A DNA stretch of 64,000 bases from Granulicella mallensis (GTDB lineage: Bacteria > Acidobacteriota > Terriglobia > Terriglobales > Acidobacteriaceae): contig NZ_JACHIO010000009.1 of assembly GCF_014203225.1 (NCBI RefSeq), positions 124,001-188,000 of the forward strand. Reading direction: 5' to 3'. Below are positions 35,461 through 44,364 of the stretch, one piece after another. The notes below the pieces were generated by a model that saw nothing but the letters and a program-made list of their open reading frames with translations, had not been told where the DNA came from and ran no database searches. A program made the translations under genes and the position numbers. Position 1 is the first letter of the stretch. Every line of letters begins with the position of its first letter.

Positions 35461-36483
35461 ATGGCACACAATGAACACGTTTTGAGGTCAGGCGAATCGA
35501 TTTCGACGGGGCAATGGTTGAGATCGAAAAATGGCTTGTTCCAGGCTGTGATGCAGGAAGACGGAAACTTTTGCATTTATCGCGGTGACTCTTACTACGG
35601 CGTGCAGTCTGGCCTTTGGTCAACAAAGACGAGCGACGGTGCGACGTATTTTACCGAGAACGGCTTCCACAATATCAATATGCAGCCAGATGGGAACCTC
35701 GTGATCCGAAATCAGGGGGGCGCCGCTGTATGGGCATTGAGCACCAATCATCCTCAAATAAAGTTCATTCGCGATTCGCTTGCCATTCTTTATGATGACG
35801 GCAATTTTGCGGTAGCGCCACAAGGCGAATGGAAGCTAAGAGTCTTCCATTCCGGAGTAACAGACAAAATCGAAGAGGATGTTGAGCTGCACAAGGTTAG
35901 CTACGATTTGGAGAACGCGATCGACGGAACGCCGGGCGTCGTGAAGACGGTGCTGATTCAGGAGCTCAACAACCCCACCGACCTCACACAAGTGACGACT
36001 GTTAGCGTGACGTACACCGAAACGAAATCATCGACGTGGAATGAGACAACGACGCTCACGGTGGGCGCGTCTGTCACGGTGGAAACCGGAATTCCGTACG
36101 TCGCTGAGGGAAAAGTGGAGGTAAGCACCGAAGCCAGTCAGAGCTTCGAGTTTGGCGAAACGACGGAGACTTCCAAGGAGTTGACCTTCTTGGTCCCGGT
36201 TGCGGTGCCACCGAAGCGCTGCTATCTGGCGAGGTCTACCTATCGGCAATTCAAGTTGCAGGTGCCTTTCAAGATCGCCGGCGAAGCAAAGTTCGAAGGT
36301 TACGAGAACAAACTGCCGGTCCATATCGAGGGCGTATATGAAGGCATCGGATGCGAAAAACTCAGAACAGAGTATCTTGACATTACGACATCACCTGAAC
36401 TGAAACTTGCACCCGTTGGAGCTAACTTAGCAGACGCGGGAGATTTAGACCGTTGCGACTGGCATCCACTTCCTACGCCATAA
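35461..36483 (+). CDS. Bulb-lectin domain fused to an aerolysin-like pore-forming domain
   Basis: 340 residues, no signal peptide. Residues 1-130 form a monocot-mannose-binding (B-lectin) domain: three QxDxN-type sugar sites appear as QEDGNFCIY (32-40), QPDGNLVIR (75-83) and the weaker YDDGNFAVA (111-119). Residues 140-340 look like the aerolysin/ETX-MTX2 class: alternating Ser/Thr-Val-rich strands (SVTYTETKSSTWNETTTLTV, 182-201; EVSTEASQSFEFGETTETS, 220-238) that would form the membrane hairpin, followed by VPVAVPPKRCYLARSTYRQF. The pairing of a lectin with a beta-pore former is seen in several toxins; activity here is an inference. AGAGGA ribosome site. Base composition looks more AT-rich than neighbours, which suits transfer. 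Confidence 0.75.
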   Translation: MAHNEHVLRSGESISTGQWLRSKNGLFQAVMQEDGNFCIYRGDSYYGVQSGLWSTKTSDGATYFTENGFHNINMQPDGNLVIRNQGGAAVWALSTNHPQIKFIRDSLAILYDDGNFAVAPQGEWKLRVFHSGVTDKIEEDVELHKVSYDLENAIDGTPGVVKTVLIQELNNPTDLTQVTTVSVTYTETKSSTWNETTTLTVGASVTVETGIPYVAEGKVEVSTEASQSFEFGETTETSKELTFLVPVAVPPKRCYLARSTYRQFKLQVPFKIAGEAKFEGYENKLPVHIEGVYEGIGCEKLRTEYLDITTSPELKLAPVGANLADAGDLDRCDWHPLPTP

Positions 36484-36640
36484 GGCACTGGTTATTGCCT
36501 CCGTAGACACAAGCAGGCTGATCCGAGGTCCAGCTCCTGCTGTTTCTGTCCTTGTCATCTACGTTGGCCATAGAGTGAAAATGAGATCGGTTGGAAGTAG
36601 CGGGAAATCGTATTTCTTAATGCAGTGTGGCTAGTTACCC

Positions 36641-36674
36641 GCGCAGCACGGAGCATACCTGCTCCGTGCTGCGC
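36641..36674 (+). terminator. Hairpin after the lectin gene
   Basis: 14-bp perfect stem GCGCAGCACGGAGC with a 6-base loop, in the 275-bp gap before the NHL gene. No T-run follows, so it may be a rho-independent-like stop of weak strength or a regulatory hairpin. Confidence 0.5.
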
Positions 36675-36758
36675 CAATTCATCTGCTGTGCTGTGGCTAC
36701 AATGCATGCATTCCAGTCATAGCACAGCATAAAACCACCATCCCGTTATCGGAGAACC

Positions 36759-38759
36759 ATGAAAAACTATCCTTTATCCTTCTCGTACGTGGCCAGCTTG
36801 TTGGGCGTGGCTTTATCTCTTGGCCTGAACGGCTGCTCGTCGAACTTCGGGGACGTTTCCAATACCCCGACACTGACCACGATGCACATTCAAGGCATCG
36901 TTCATGGCGGCCAGCAGCCAATTAGTGGCGCGCACGTCTATATGTATGCCGCCAGCACGGCCGCGTATGGCGGCAACGGCATCGCCGCCAAATCCGGCAC
37001 CGGCAGCAATGCGTCAACCTCACTGCTGACCGCCGCGACGGAGCACGCGGACAGCAAAGGACTTCACTACGTCATCACGAATGCAGCGGGCAGCTTCGAT
37101 ATCAATGGGGATTTTGCCTGCACTCCGACCACCCAGGTCTACCTCTACTCGACTGGCGGCAATCCGCAATTGGCTGGCGTGGGAGCTGGCGGCACAGTGA
37201 ATTCCGCAGCAACCCTGCTAGCGGTGGTAGGCGATTGTGCCAGCGCGACGCCCAGCGCCGCCTTCCCGAACGCTACGACCGTGTCGATGAATGAGCTCAG
37301 CACGGTGGCCGCAGCATACGCTCTGGCCGGGTTTGCGACTGACCCCCTGCACATCGGTGCGCCCAGCGCGGTTTCTGGCCATTCGCTCTCCGCAATCGGT
37401 CTAGCGAATGCTTTCAATATGGCGCTGAATCTCGTGAACCAGGCCGCCGGAACGCCCAATGCAACTTTGCCTCTCAACAGCAAGGCTGTCGTTCCTGTGA
37501 CTACGATCAATACCCTGGGGGATATCCTGGCTGCCTGCGTCAACTCCACCGGAGTCAGTTCTTCGGGATGCAACACCCTCTTCACCAATACGACCTACAG
37601 TACGAAGCCTACCGATACGGCAACGGCAGCCATCAACATCGCGCAGCACCCGGGAACCAATGTCTCCAATCTTCTCGCTCTGGCAACGAACGCCAGCCCC
37701 TTCCAGACGTTCCTTACCACCGCCAACGACTTCTCCATCGGGATCAACTACACCGGCACTTTGAGTGTGCCCTTTGAGATCGCGGTCGACGACGCGGGCA
37801 ATGCCTGGGTGGCTAATTCCGTAGCTAATTCGGTAGTCGAATTCTCCAGCGCGGGGAAACTCCTCTCCGGGGCTAACGGCTACGGCAGCGGCGGAGGCCT
37901 GAATGAGCCATTCGGGATCGCTATCGACGGCTCGGGCAACGCCTGGGTGACGAATCTTCAAGGTAACTCCGTGACCAAGCTCTCCAGCACCGGGGCAGTT
38001 CTCTCCGGAACCAACGGCTATACCGGCGGCGGCCTGGACGAGCCACAGGGAATCGCGATCGACAGCTCGGGCGACGTCTGGGTGGCGAATGTATTTGACG
38101 CCGTGACCAAGCTTTCCAGTACTGGGGCACTCCTCTCCGGAACCCACGGCTACACTGGCAGCGGCACTAGTGGCGGCCAGGTCTCGGCACAAGCGATCGC
38201 GATTGACGGCGCGGGCAACGCCTGGGTGTCTGATCAAAATAACTTAGTGACCGAGCTTTCCAGCACCGGAGCATTCCTCTCAGGAACCGGCGGCTACTCC
38301 GGCGGCGGCCTGGACTCGCCAGACGGGATCGCGATCGACAGCTTGGGCGACGCCTGGGTGGTTAATGTAGAAGGTAAGTCCGTAACCAAGTTTTCCAATA
38401 CCGGGGCATTCCTCTCCGGAACGGGCGGCGATACCGGCGGCGGCCTGAGCTTTCCCGAAGCCATCGCGATCGACGGCTCGGGCAATGCCTGGGTAGCTAA
38501 TTCCGGAGGTAACTCCGTGATCGAGCTTTCCAGCGCCGGGACAGCCCTCTCCGGAACCAAAGGCTACACTGGCGGCGGCCTGAGCTTTCCCGAAGCCATC
38601 GCGATCGACGGCTCGGGCAACGCCTGGGTGACGAATCTCGACAGTGATCTCGTGACCGAGATGATCGGGATCGCTACCCCAGTGATTACTCCGATCGTCG
38701 CCGGTCTGCCCGCTACCCCAACGGCGAAGGGAACGAGCAACCTGGGCACACGCCCGTAG
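36759..38759 (+). CDS. NHL-like repeat surface lipoprotein, complete paralogue
   Basis: 666 residues. Signal peptide with lipobox LNGC (Cys26), so lipid-anchored outside the cytoplasm. Residues ~45-320 are a shared N-terminal domain (IQGIVHGGQQPISGAHVYMY), then about eight blades of ~40 residues with GIAIDGSGNAWV cores to the end. It is closely similar over its full length to the truncated gene at the window start, which lies outside the island, so one copy was probably duplicated. GGAGAA ribosome site right before the ATG. No enzymatic motif is visible. Sits between the lectin gene and the convergent kinase gene. Confidence 0.83.
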   Translation: MKNYPLSFSYVASLLGVALSLGLNGCSSNFGDVSNTPTLTTMHIQGIVHGGQQPISGAHVYMYAASTAAYGGNGIAAKSGTGSNASTSLLTAATEHADSKGLHYVITNAAGSFDINGDFACTPTTQVYLYSTGGNPQLAGVGAGGTVNSAATLLAVVGDCASATPSAAFPNATTVSMNELSTVAAAYALAGFATDPLHIGAPSAVSGHSLSAIGLANAFNMALNLVNQAAGTPNATLPLNSKAVVPVTTINTLGDILAACVNSTGVSSSGCNTLFTNTTYSTKPTDTATAAINIAQHPGTNVSNLLALATNASPFQTFLTTANDFSIGINYTGTLSVPFEIAVDDAGNAWVANSVANSVVEFSSAGKLLSGANGYGSGGGLNEPFGIAIDGSGNAWVTNLQGNSVTKLSSTGAVLSGTNGYTGGGLDEPQGIAIDSSGDVWVANVFDAVTKLSSTGALLSGTHGYTGSGTSGGQVSAQAIAIDGAGNAWVSDQNNLVTELSSTGAFLSGTGGYSGGGLDSPDGIAIDSLGDAWVVNVEGKSVTKFSNTGAFLSGTGGDTGGGLSFPEAIAIDGSGNAWVANSGGNSVIELSSAGTALSGTKGYTGGGLSFPEAIAIDGSGNAWVTNLDSDLVTEMIGIATPVITPIVAGLPATPTAKGTSNLGTRP

Positions 38760-38846
38760 CCTCTTCGCTCCAGGAGATTTGCTCTGACGATCCCTTACTG
38801 ATCTGTTTGAATCATGCTCCTTGGCTCAACAACGGCTGAGGACATC

Positions 38847-41507
38847 TCACCGAACCACTTGGCGCAGCAGCATTCGCGTCTGCTGAAGTTCGAGGCTGCC
38901 GGCAGGCAGCCTCACCTTCTCGCTTAGGAACGCCTCTTCGAGCGCCGGCTGCGCCTCAGCAGGACGCCCTTCGCGCAGTAGAAGCTCGCCCATCGCCTGT
39001 TCCGCCGCTGCCGTTGCTACCGGATTGACTTGTACGCTCCGGTAGATGGAGAGTGCTCGCTCTATCTCTGTTTTGGCTGAGGGCAGATCATCCTGTGCCA
39101 GGTGCAGGCGGCCGAGCGCGAGATGGTTCGCTGCAGCATACGGTGAGGTATCACCGGTGAACCTCTGCTCCATTGCGAGCGCCATGCTTAGCGTGGGCGC
39201 TGCTTCATCGAGCCTTCCCATCGCCACTTGTAAGCGGCCAAGATCCAGTAGAGCCCGCGCTAGTTGCGGATTGTCTGCACCGAACAGACGCCTGCAGATC
39301 GCAACTTTGTGCTCGAAGAGAGGTTTGGCTTCTGCATCCCTGCCCCGCAGTACAGCCAAACGCCCCAACGCGCTCTCATCCACGCCAGCACTCATGCTCT
39401 CGGCACCAAGCGCTGCTGTGTGTATCCGGAGCGCGTCGCGCTCCAGCGCCTCTGCCTCTACGAACTGCCCCTGTTCGGCAAGTACCAGGCCCAGGCCCGA
39501 TTCTGTACTAGCGGTCCGGCTGTGGTTGGGTCCCTGGATCTTTCGCTGCAAGGCCAGCGCATCACGCAGCACAACTTCCGCTTCCGCATAACGCTCCTCC
39601 AGCCTCAGCACATGTCCAAGCTTCCCCTCCGTATCCAGGGTGTCTATCACCCTGGGCGACTCCTGCCAGTTTCCCCTTTGATAGATACTGAGCGAGCGGC
39701 GAAGCGCCCGTTCAGCTCCAGCGAACTTACCTTCCAGAAAGAGCGTGTTCCCCAACATATTCAAGCTTGCGCTTGCCTTGGGGCTATCGGCGCCATGCAG
39801 CTTGGTGTCAATCTGGAGTTCTCTTCGTAAGCTCGCCTCCGCACTCGTCAGGTCGCTCTCCACAAGCTGCACTTCGGCCATGGTCAGAAGTGCGTCGGCG
39901 GACTTTTGGCTGTCCGGTCCGTACAGCGACTGCACCAGGGGAGCCCACTCTTTCGCGTAGGACTTTGCCTCGGCAAACTGATCGTGGAGAACGGCGTTCT
40001 CCGTCAATTGTTCCAGTGTGTCCGCAACCTGGGTAGAGTGTTCACCATAGAGCGATCGACGAAGTTGCAAAGATTCTCGTTGCAACATATCGCTTCGATC
40101 GTAGGCACCGAGATTGGCATACGACCTGCCTAGCGTGTCCAAAAGTCTGTCCCGCACCTGTGGATCGGCCTGCAGACCTTCGATTCCGGCAGCTCCACGA
40201 TCCAGCAGCTCACGGGCGCTCAGGCTATGCCCGCGCGCCACCGATGGGTCGGCGGCGGTGAATACAGTCTGGAGAAAGTCGGATACTCTCTCAGCCGCGT
40301 CTCGCTCCCTCGCAATACGCCGAGCCTGCACGGACATGGTGACACTGAAGCCTATCAGCGTCATCAGTGCCAACACACTCGCCGCTACCGGCAGCTTGTG
40401 CCTTCCGGCGAACTTCCGTACACGATAGCGCCACGACGCGCTCCTGGCAGCCACAGGAAATCCTGAGAGATAGCGTTCCAGATCGTCCGCCAAGTCGTTG
40501 GCTGATGAATACCTCTGCCCAGGATCTTTCTCAAGTGCCCGCAATACGATACAGTCCAGATCTCCATCCAGCTCCGGACTTGGTGCTGGAACCTCGCAGA
40601 TGGCACGCTCCAGCGCACCCAGATCGACAGAGCTGTCCCGAAAAGGGAGACGCCCGGCGAGTAGCAGGTACAACAAGGCACCAAGCTGATAGACATCGGT
40701 CGCCGTGGTCATGGCCTCACCACGTACCTGCTCGGGGCTCGCATACGCGGGTGTCATGATGCGCGAGAGATCGATCATCTCTATATCTGGCCCCGTGCGT
40801 GGAACCAAGGCCTTGGCGATACCGAAGTCCAGTAACTTCGGCTCGCCCTCGCCAGTGATATAGATGTTCTCCGGCTTCAAATCACGATGCACCACCAGAT
40901 GCTGATGCGCATAGCCGACCGCCTTGGCCACAGAAATCATCAGCCGTATCCGCTTCGTGCGACCCAATGCCTGTTCTTCGCACCAATGATCGATCGGCTG
41001 ACCACTCACAAATTCCATCACGACATAGGGCAGCCCTTCAGATGTCGTTCCTCCATCAAGCAGCCGGGCAATATGCGGATGATCAAGATCGGCGAGAATT
41101 TGTCGTTCCTCGAGAAATCTTTGCCGTAGTTCTTCAGCCATTAATCCGAGAGCAGCCACCTTGATGGCGACCTCTTTCTGATACTCATCGTCAGCGCGGA
41201 CAGCGCGGTAAACTACGCCCATGCCTCCCCGACCTACCACGCCCATAATGCGATAGGAGCCCAGCAGATCTCCAGGAAGAGGCAATTCAGCTTGAAACTT
41301 CTGCAGGGCGGCTCCACTCACAACAGAGCCAATCTTTGTCTCTGACTCAAGCGCCGACAAAAGTGCCTCGATCCGGAGGCGCAGGAGAGGAACTCCGGCG
41401 CAAGCACGCTCCAGGTAGGCATCGCGTTCGTTCGAGGAAAGCTCCGCAGCAATATCGAAGATCTCCTGCAAACACTCCCATTCCTGCGCGCTGAGGATCG
41501 TCTTCAT
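38847..41507 (-). CDS. PknB-type serine/threonine protein kinase with TPR tail
   Basis: 886 residues. Kinase domain about 85-345 with GRGGMGVVY (92-100), VAIKV (Lys116), HRDLKPEN (207-214), DFG (227-229) and TPAYASPEQ (252-260), all catalytic residues present. A single membrane helix (about 372-392) separates it from a long extracytoplasmic array of TPR-like repeats (about 440-886). The N-terminal ~80 residues are a helical domain. It follows the sigma factor gene by 30 bases, a very common acidobacterial pair. The kinase probably senses something outside by its TPR domain and controls the sigma factor or its target; that link is inferred. Confidence 0.93.
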   Translation of the reverse strand: MKTILSAQEWECLQEIFDIAAELSSNERDAYLERACAGVPLLRLRIEALLSALESETKIGSVVSGAALQKFQAELPLPGDLLGSYRIMGVVGRGGMGVVYRAVRADDEYQKEVAIKVAALGLMAEELRQRFLEERQILADLDHPHIARLLDGGTTSEGLPYVVMEFVSGQPIDHWCEEQALGRTKRIRLMISVAKAVGYAHQHLVVHRDLKPENIYITGEGEPKLLDFGIAKALVPRTGPDIEMIDLSRIMTPAYASPEQVRGEAMTTATDVYQLGALLYLLLAGRLPFRDSSVDLGALERAICEVPAPSPELDGDLDCIVLRALEKDPGQRYSSANDLADDLERYLSGFPVAARSASWRYRVRKFAGRHKLPVAASVLALMTLIGFSVTMSVQARRIARERDAAERVSDFLQTVFTAADPSVARGHSLSARELLDRGAAGIEGLQADPQVRDRLLDTLGRSYANLGAYDRSDMLQRESLQLRRSLYGEHSTQVADTLEQLTENAVLHDQFAEAKSYAKEWAPLVQSLYGPDSQKSADALLTMAEVQLVESDLTSAEASLRRELQIDTKLHGADSPKASASLNMLGNTLFLEGKFAGAERALRRSLSIYQRGNWQESPRVIDTLDTEGKLGHVLRLEERYAEAEVVLRDALALQRKIQGPNHSRTASTESGLGLVLAEQGQFVEAEALERDALRIHTAALGAESMSAGVDESALGRLAVLRGRDAEAKPLFEHKVAICRRLFGADNPQLARALLDLGRLQVAMGRLDEAAPTLSMALAMEQRFTGDTSPYAAANHLALGRLHLAQDDLPSAKTEIERALSIYRSVQVNPVATAAAEQAMGELLLREGRPAEAQPALEEAFLSEKVRLPAGSLELQQTRMLLRQVVR

Positions 41508-41537
41508 GTCTTTACCTGACGGATTCGAAATGCGAGG

Positions 41538-42128
41538 CTACTCTGCAACGGATACGGGCGCATCCAGCGCCTGCCTCAACCACGCTCTGGCCAGCTTGAG
41601 ATCACGATTGACCGTTGCCACGGATACCGCCAGTGCGGCGGCCGCTTCATCGCAAGTCAAGCCGCCGAAATAATGCATTTCCATCAACCGCGCCTTTCGG
41701 GCATCTTGTAGCGCCAGCTGATCCAGAGCCTCATTCAGATCGAGAATCTGAGCAGGGTCGGTCCAAAGCAGCAGAGCTTGCTCGTTCTCCACTGTTTCTA
41801 GAGACAGCTTTTCAGCGCCACCACCACGTTTGCCTCGTTGAGCCGTCCGGGCATGATCGACGAGTATGCGGCGCATCGCAGTGGACGCAACCGCAAGCAA
41901 ATGTACCCGGTTTTCGAAGGTCATCTCGGACGAAAATATCCGTAAACAAGCTTCATGCACCAGGGCCGTTGTACGCAAGGTATGGTCGATGCGCTCGTGA
42001 CGCATGTATCTTGAGGCCAGACGGTGCAACTGCTCATAAACCAAAGCCAACACCTGACCCAATCCAACCGAATCTCCATCGTGCAACGATTGCAGGAGCG
42101 CGGTAATGTCAGGGTCGCGGGTCATCAT
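41538..42128 (-). CDS. ECF-type sigma factor of the Sig-70_X6 (TIGR02999) group
   Basis: 196 residues. Region 2 is RLASRYMRHERIDHTLRTTALVHEACLRI followed by MRRILVDHARTAQRGKRGG; region 4 (GLTCDEAAAALAVSVATVNRDLKLARAWL) is a clear helix-turn-helix for the -35 box. This subgroup is typical for Acidobacteria and is usually next to a PknB-type kinase, as here. There is no anti-sigma gene, which fits regulation by the kinase instead. The first gene of the pair, with promoter upstream in the ~140 bp before the decayed thioredoxin gene's end. Confidence 0.9.
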   Translation of the reverse strand: MMTRDPDITALLQSLHDGDSVGLGQVLALVYEQLHRLASRYMRHERIDHTLRTTALVHEACLRIFSSEMTFENRVHLLAVASTAMRRILVDHARTAQRGKRGGGAEKLSLETVENEQALLLWTDPAQILDLNEALDQLALQDARKARLMEMHYFGGLTCDEAAAALAVSVATVNRDLKLARAWLRQALDAPVSVAE

Positions 42129-42270
42129 CGGGCTTGGTTCTCAGAGTTTATCTATTATGACTGATTGTCTATTGAGAAAGGGTGGAGTCGCGTCGCGATC
42201 ACGAAGTGCCTGCGCGGACGGAGCGGAACAGACTCATCAATACTCGCGATATTGATACTCATCTGCCAGG

Positions 42271-42834
42271 CTAGTCTTGATGCTTCTCACGGAGTCTCGG
42301 AGTGAGCCTCAGCATCAGTTGCAGACGCTCAACATCGTTCAGCCAATCAGCGAGTGTCGCTTCTACTTCACTCTTGTCGGGTGGAAGGATGCCGGTCGGG
42401 CAGCTTGGCCCTAGCCTCTTCAATGCAAGTGCGCGGTATCGATTGAGCGTCCTATCTCCGGACGTAGCACATCACATATCATCCTCGGAGTAAAACAGAA
42501 CTACCGGAACCCGGCTTCCTCCATTGATGCGCAGTTCTTCTTTAAGCTCTGTATTCATCTTTCGCTCGAGGAATCTCAGATTGATCTTTACAGGATTGGC
42601 CTCGGCGATCCTCTGGATAAGTGGGCACTGCTCCACACAGTCTCCACACCAGATGCCGGAATGGACAAGAATCTTCATCGCTCGCTGGAAACCACTTATG
42701 AGCTCCCGTTGAGTCGCATCGAGACGCGCAATGTCATACACCTGCGTCCAGCGACGTTGCTGCTCCTCAGTACCAGTGGCAAGGTACTGCGCGTAACGAA
42801 GCGAATAGGAGAATTGATCGGAAAAAGATGGCAC
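42271..42834 (-). pseudogene. Thioredoxin-family gene interrupted by an in-frame TGA
   Basis: The reading frame begins at a GTG (VPSFSDQFSYSLRYAQYLA) and has the thioredoxin-like motif WCGDC. A TGA stop at 42474-42472 follows ...VLFYSEDDM, yet the same frame continues as CATSGDRTLNRYRALALKRL and ends normally at 42273, a C-terminal part (GDRTL...CPTG...LRLTPRLRE) typical of full-length members. Total span ~187 codons. A point nonsense mutation is the simplest reading. Selenocysteine is unlikely because the TGA does not replace the redox cysteines. It lies in a decaying island section. Confidence 0.7.
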
Positions 42835-42943
42835 AGGGATTTCTAACCTAAGAAAGATGAAACTAGTATTACAGCCCCGCATCCTCATGCGTCAGCTATT
42901 CGGATATATCGGCGATGACAAGCCGCGCTACAGCAGGAGTCTT

Positions 42944-43613
42944 TCAACGACTGTCAATATCTTCCAGCAAGCGATCGCGCACATAGACGATGTGGTTCCG
43001 CATCGCCTCCTGTGCCTCAAACATTTGGCCCTGCTTGAGAGCCTTATAGATCTTCTTGTGAGCTAACGGTGACGACGTTGCTGAAAGTTCATACGATCTA
43101 TAGCGACACAGCAACGTCTTCTGTTGCACGTTCTCGAAGACACTGCATAGTTCTCCATTCCCTGTGGCCTCAGCGAGAATTCGATGGAAGCGGAGATCCT
43201 CTTCGATATGTGCCAAACGATCCCCAGCTTGCAGGATTTCTTCCGTGCGCTTAATGCTTTCCGCCAGCTCACTAAGGACCGTACGAGTGATTGAGGCGTC
43301 AGAAATCGAATGTAGCTCCAATGCAACCCGCAAGTTGTAGAGATCGGTAACTTCTTTGCGGGAGAACTGCCGCACGGACGCCCCGCGGCGCGCCTCGATC
43401 CGAAATTAATCCCTCCCCCTCCAAGCGATTCAATGCTTCCCGGACTGGACTCTTGCTGACACCGAGTTGTGTGGCAATATGCTCCTCAGTTAGCCAAAAA
43501 GAGGGTTCGATACTGCCGGTTAGCACGCTCTGCTTGATGCGAAGATATGTCATCTCCGTTAGGTTAGGGGTTTTAGGTAGCTTCTGAAAGGTAGTCGACA
43601 TGAAGGTATTCAA
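42944..43613 (-). pseudogene. GntR/FadR-type regulator with frameshift
   Basis: Two partial frames make one GntR regulator: a winged helix-turn-helix (EHIATQLGVSKSPVREALNR, LEGEGLISDRGAPRG) in 43301-43613, and an FCD effector domain (SRKEVTDLYNLRVALELHSI to HIVYVRDRLLEDIDSR) in 42944-43375. They join around 43385 by a one-base frameshift within GAPRG/VRQFSRKEV. A single indel repairs the frame, so this is recent damage or a sequencing error. Confidence 0.75.
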
Positions 43614-43659
43614 TCATCCTGTCCGTAAAAGCCGAGAGAGTTGAGGCGGGTATGAGCCG

Positions 43660-43875
43660 TTGTCTCCGGGCCAACTGCGAGCAAATGTTGAGAATAGTCG
43701 GCGCACAATCACAGACATGATGAAGCTACTTGAAATTCTTCGTAAGCCCAAAAAGGGTGGACGCAAACTACTCTTTTGGGTCAGCAACAGAAGGTGGGCT
43801 TTCGGGGACTTTATGCTCAAGATCTTCTCGGCATCAGCTCAGCACACTGACGAGAACATCCCCCTAAGCGCGTAG
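43660..43875 (+). pseudogene. Possible remnant of an acidobacterial VWA-type protein
   Basis: 71 codons with LLEILRKPKKGGRKLLFWVS, which resembles the GRKlllWvS strand of acidobacterial VWFA-related proteins, but nothing of the family is present before or after it. Low confidence; it may be a chance reading. Confidence 0.25.
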
Positions 43876-43887
43876 ATGCTTTTGCTG

Positions 43888-44364
43888 CTAGCGCGAAGTC
43901 TGCCGCAATAGATGCTGTCTTTGGGGGAAGTCATGAAAAGTCGGAACTTCCTCCTGACGACTCTCGGCCCATCTACCGATCGAATTTCCAAGTACCCGAG
44001 CGGTCTCCAGAGCCAATCGTACAGGGCCAACCCTAGGTTCCAAGAGCACCTCGCGTTCAGGAGGAGAAAGGAAGCCGATTCGCTCGATCTCGTCGGAGAT
44101 GTAGCGCTTCATTTCCTCAAACTGCCGCTGCGACAAGTGGTATGAATCTTCAGGTGGTATTGCCCAATAATAACTGTCAGGTCTGCGTGCCACTGCGACC
44201 GTACATATCAACTGGGCCGGACTCGGGAGGCCTTGATCGGCAACACGATCGGCACCCCTTTGCGTGCCATGCACGAAAACCGACAACCATCCGTCGTGTT
44301 TCACCGGCGCAAGAAGTCTCAGATCCGAGCCTCGGAACCTAACATCCACTTTGATGAATGCCAT
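43888..44364 (-). CDS. Uncharacterised protein downstream of a nuclease-like gene
   Basis: 158 residues from the ATG at 44364 (an alternative start lies at 44394). I do not recognise it. Parts that look folded are IKVDVRFRGSDLRLLAPV, LICTVAVARRPDSYYWAIPP and EMKRYISDEIERIGFL; the C-terminus is Gln/Arg-rich. Its start overlaps the stop of the upstream gene by 26 bases, so the two are translated together, and they may work as one unit. Base composition is AT-richer than the chromosomal genes. Confidence 0.5.
   Translation of the reverse strand: MAFIKVDVRFRGSDLRLLAPVKHDGWLSVFVHGTQRGADRVADQGLPSPAQLICTVAVARRPDSYYWAIPPEDSYHLSQRQFEEMKRYISDEIERIGFLSPPEREVLLEPRVGPVRLALETARVLGNSIGRWAESRQEEVPTFHDFPQRQHLLRQTSR

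Noticed and set aside
42472-42474. Selenocysteine codon in the thioredoxin-like gene
   Set aside because: The TGA lies far from WCGDC, and there is no visible selenocysteine insertion hairpin; nonsense mutation is simpler.
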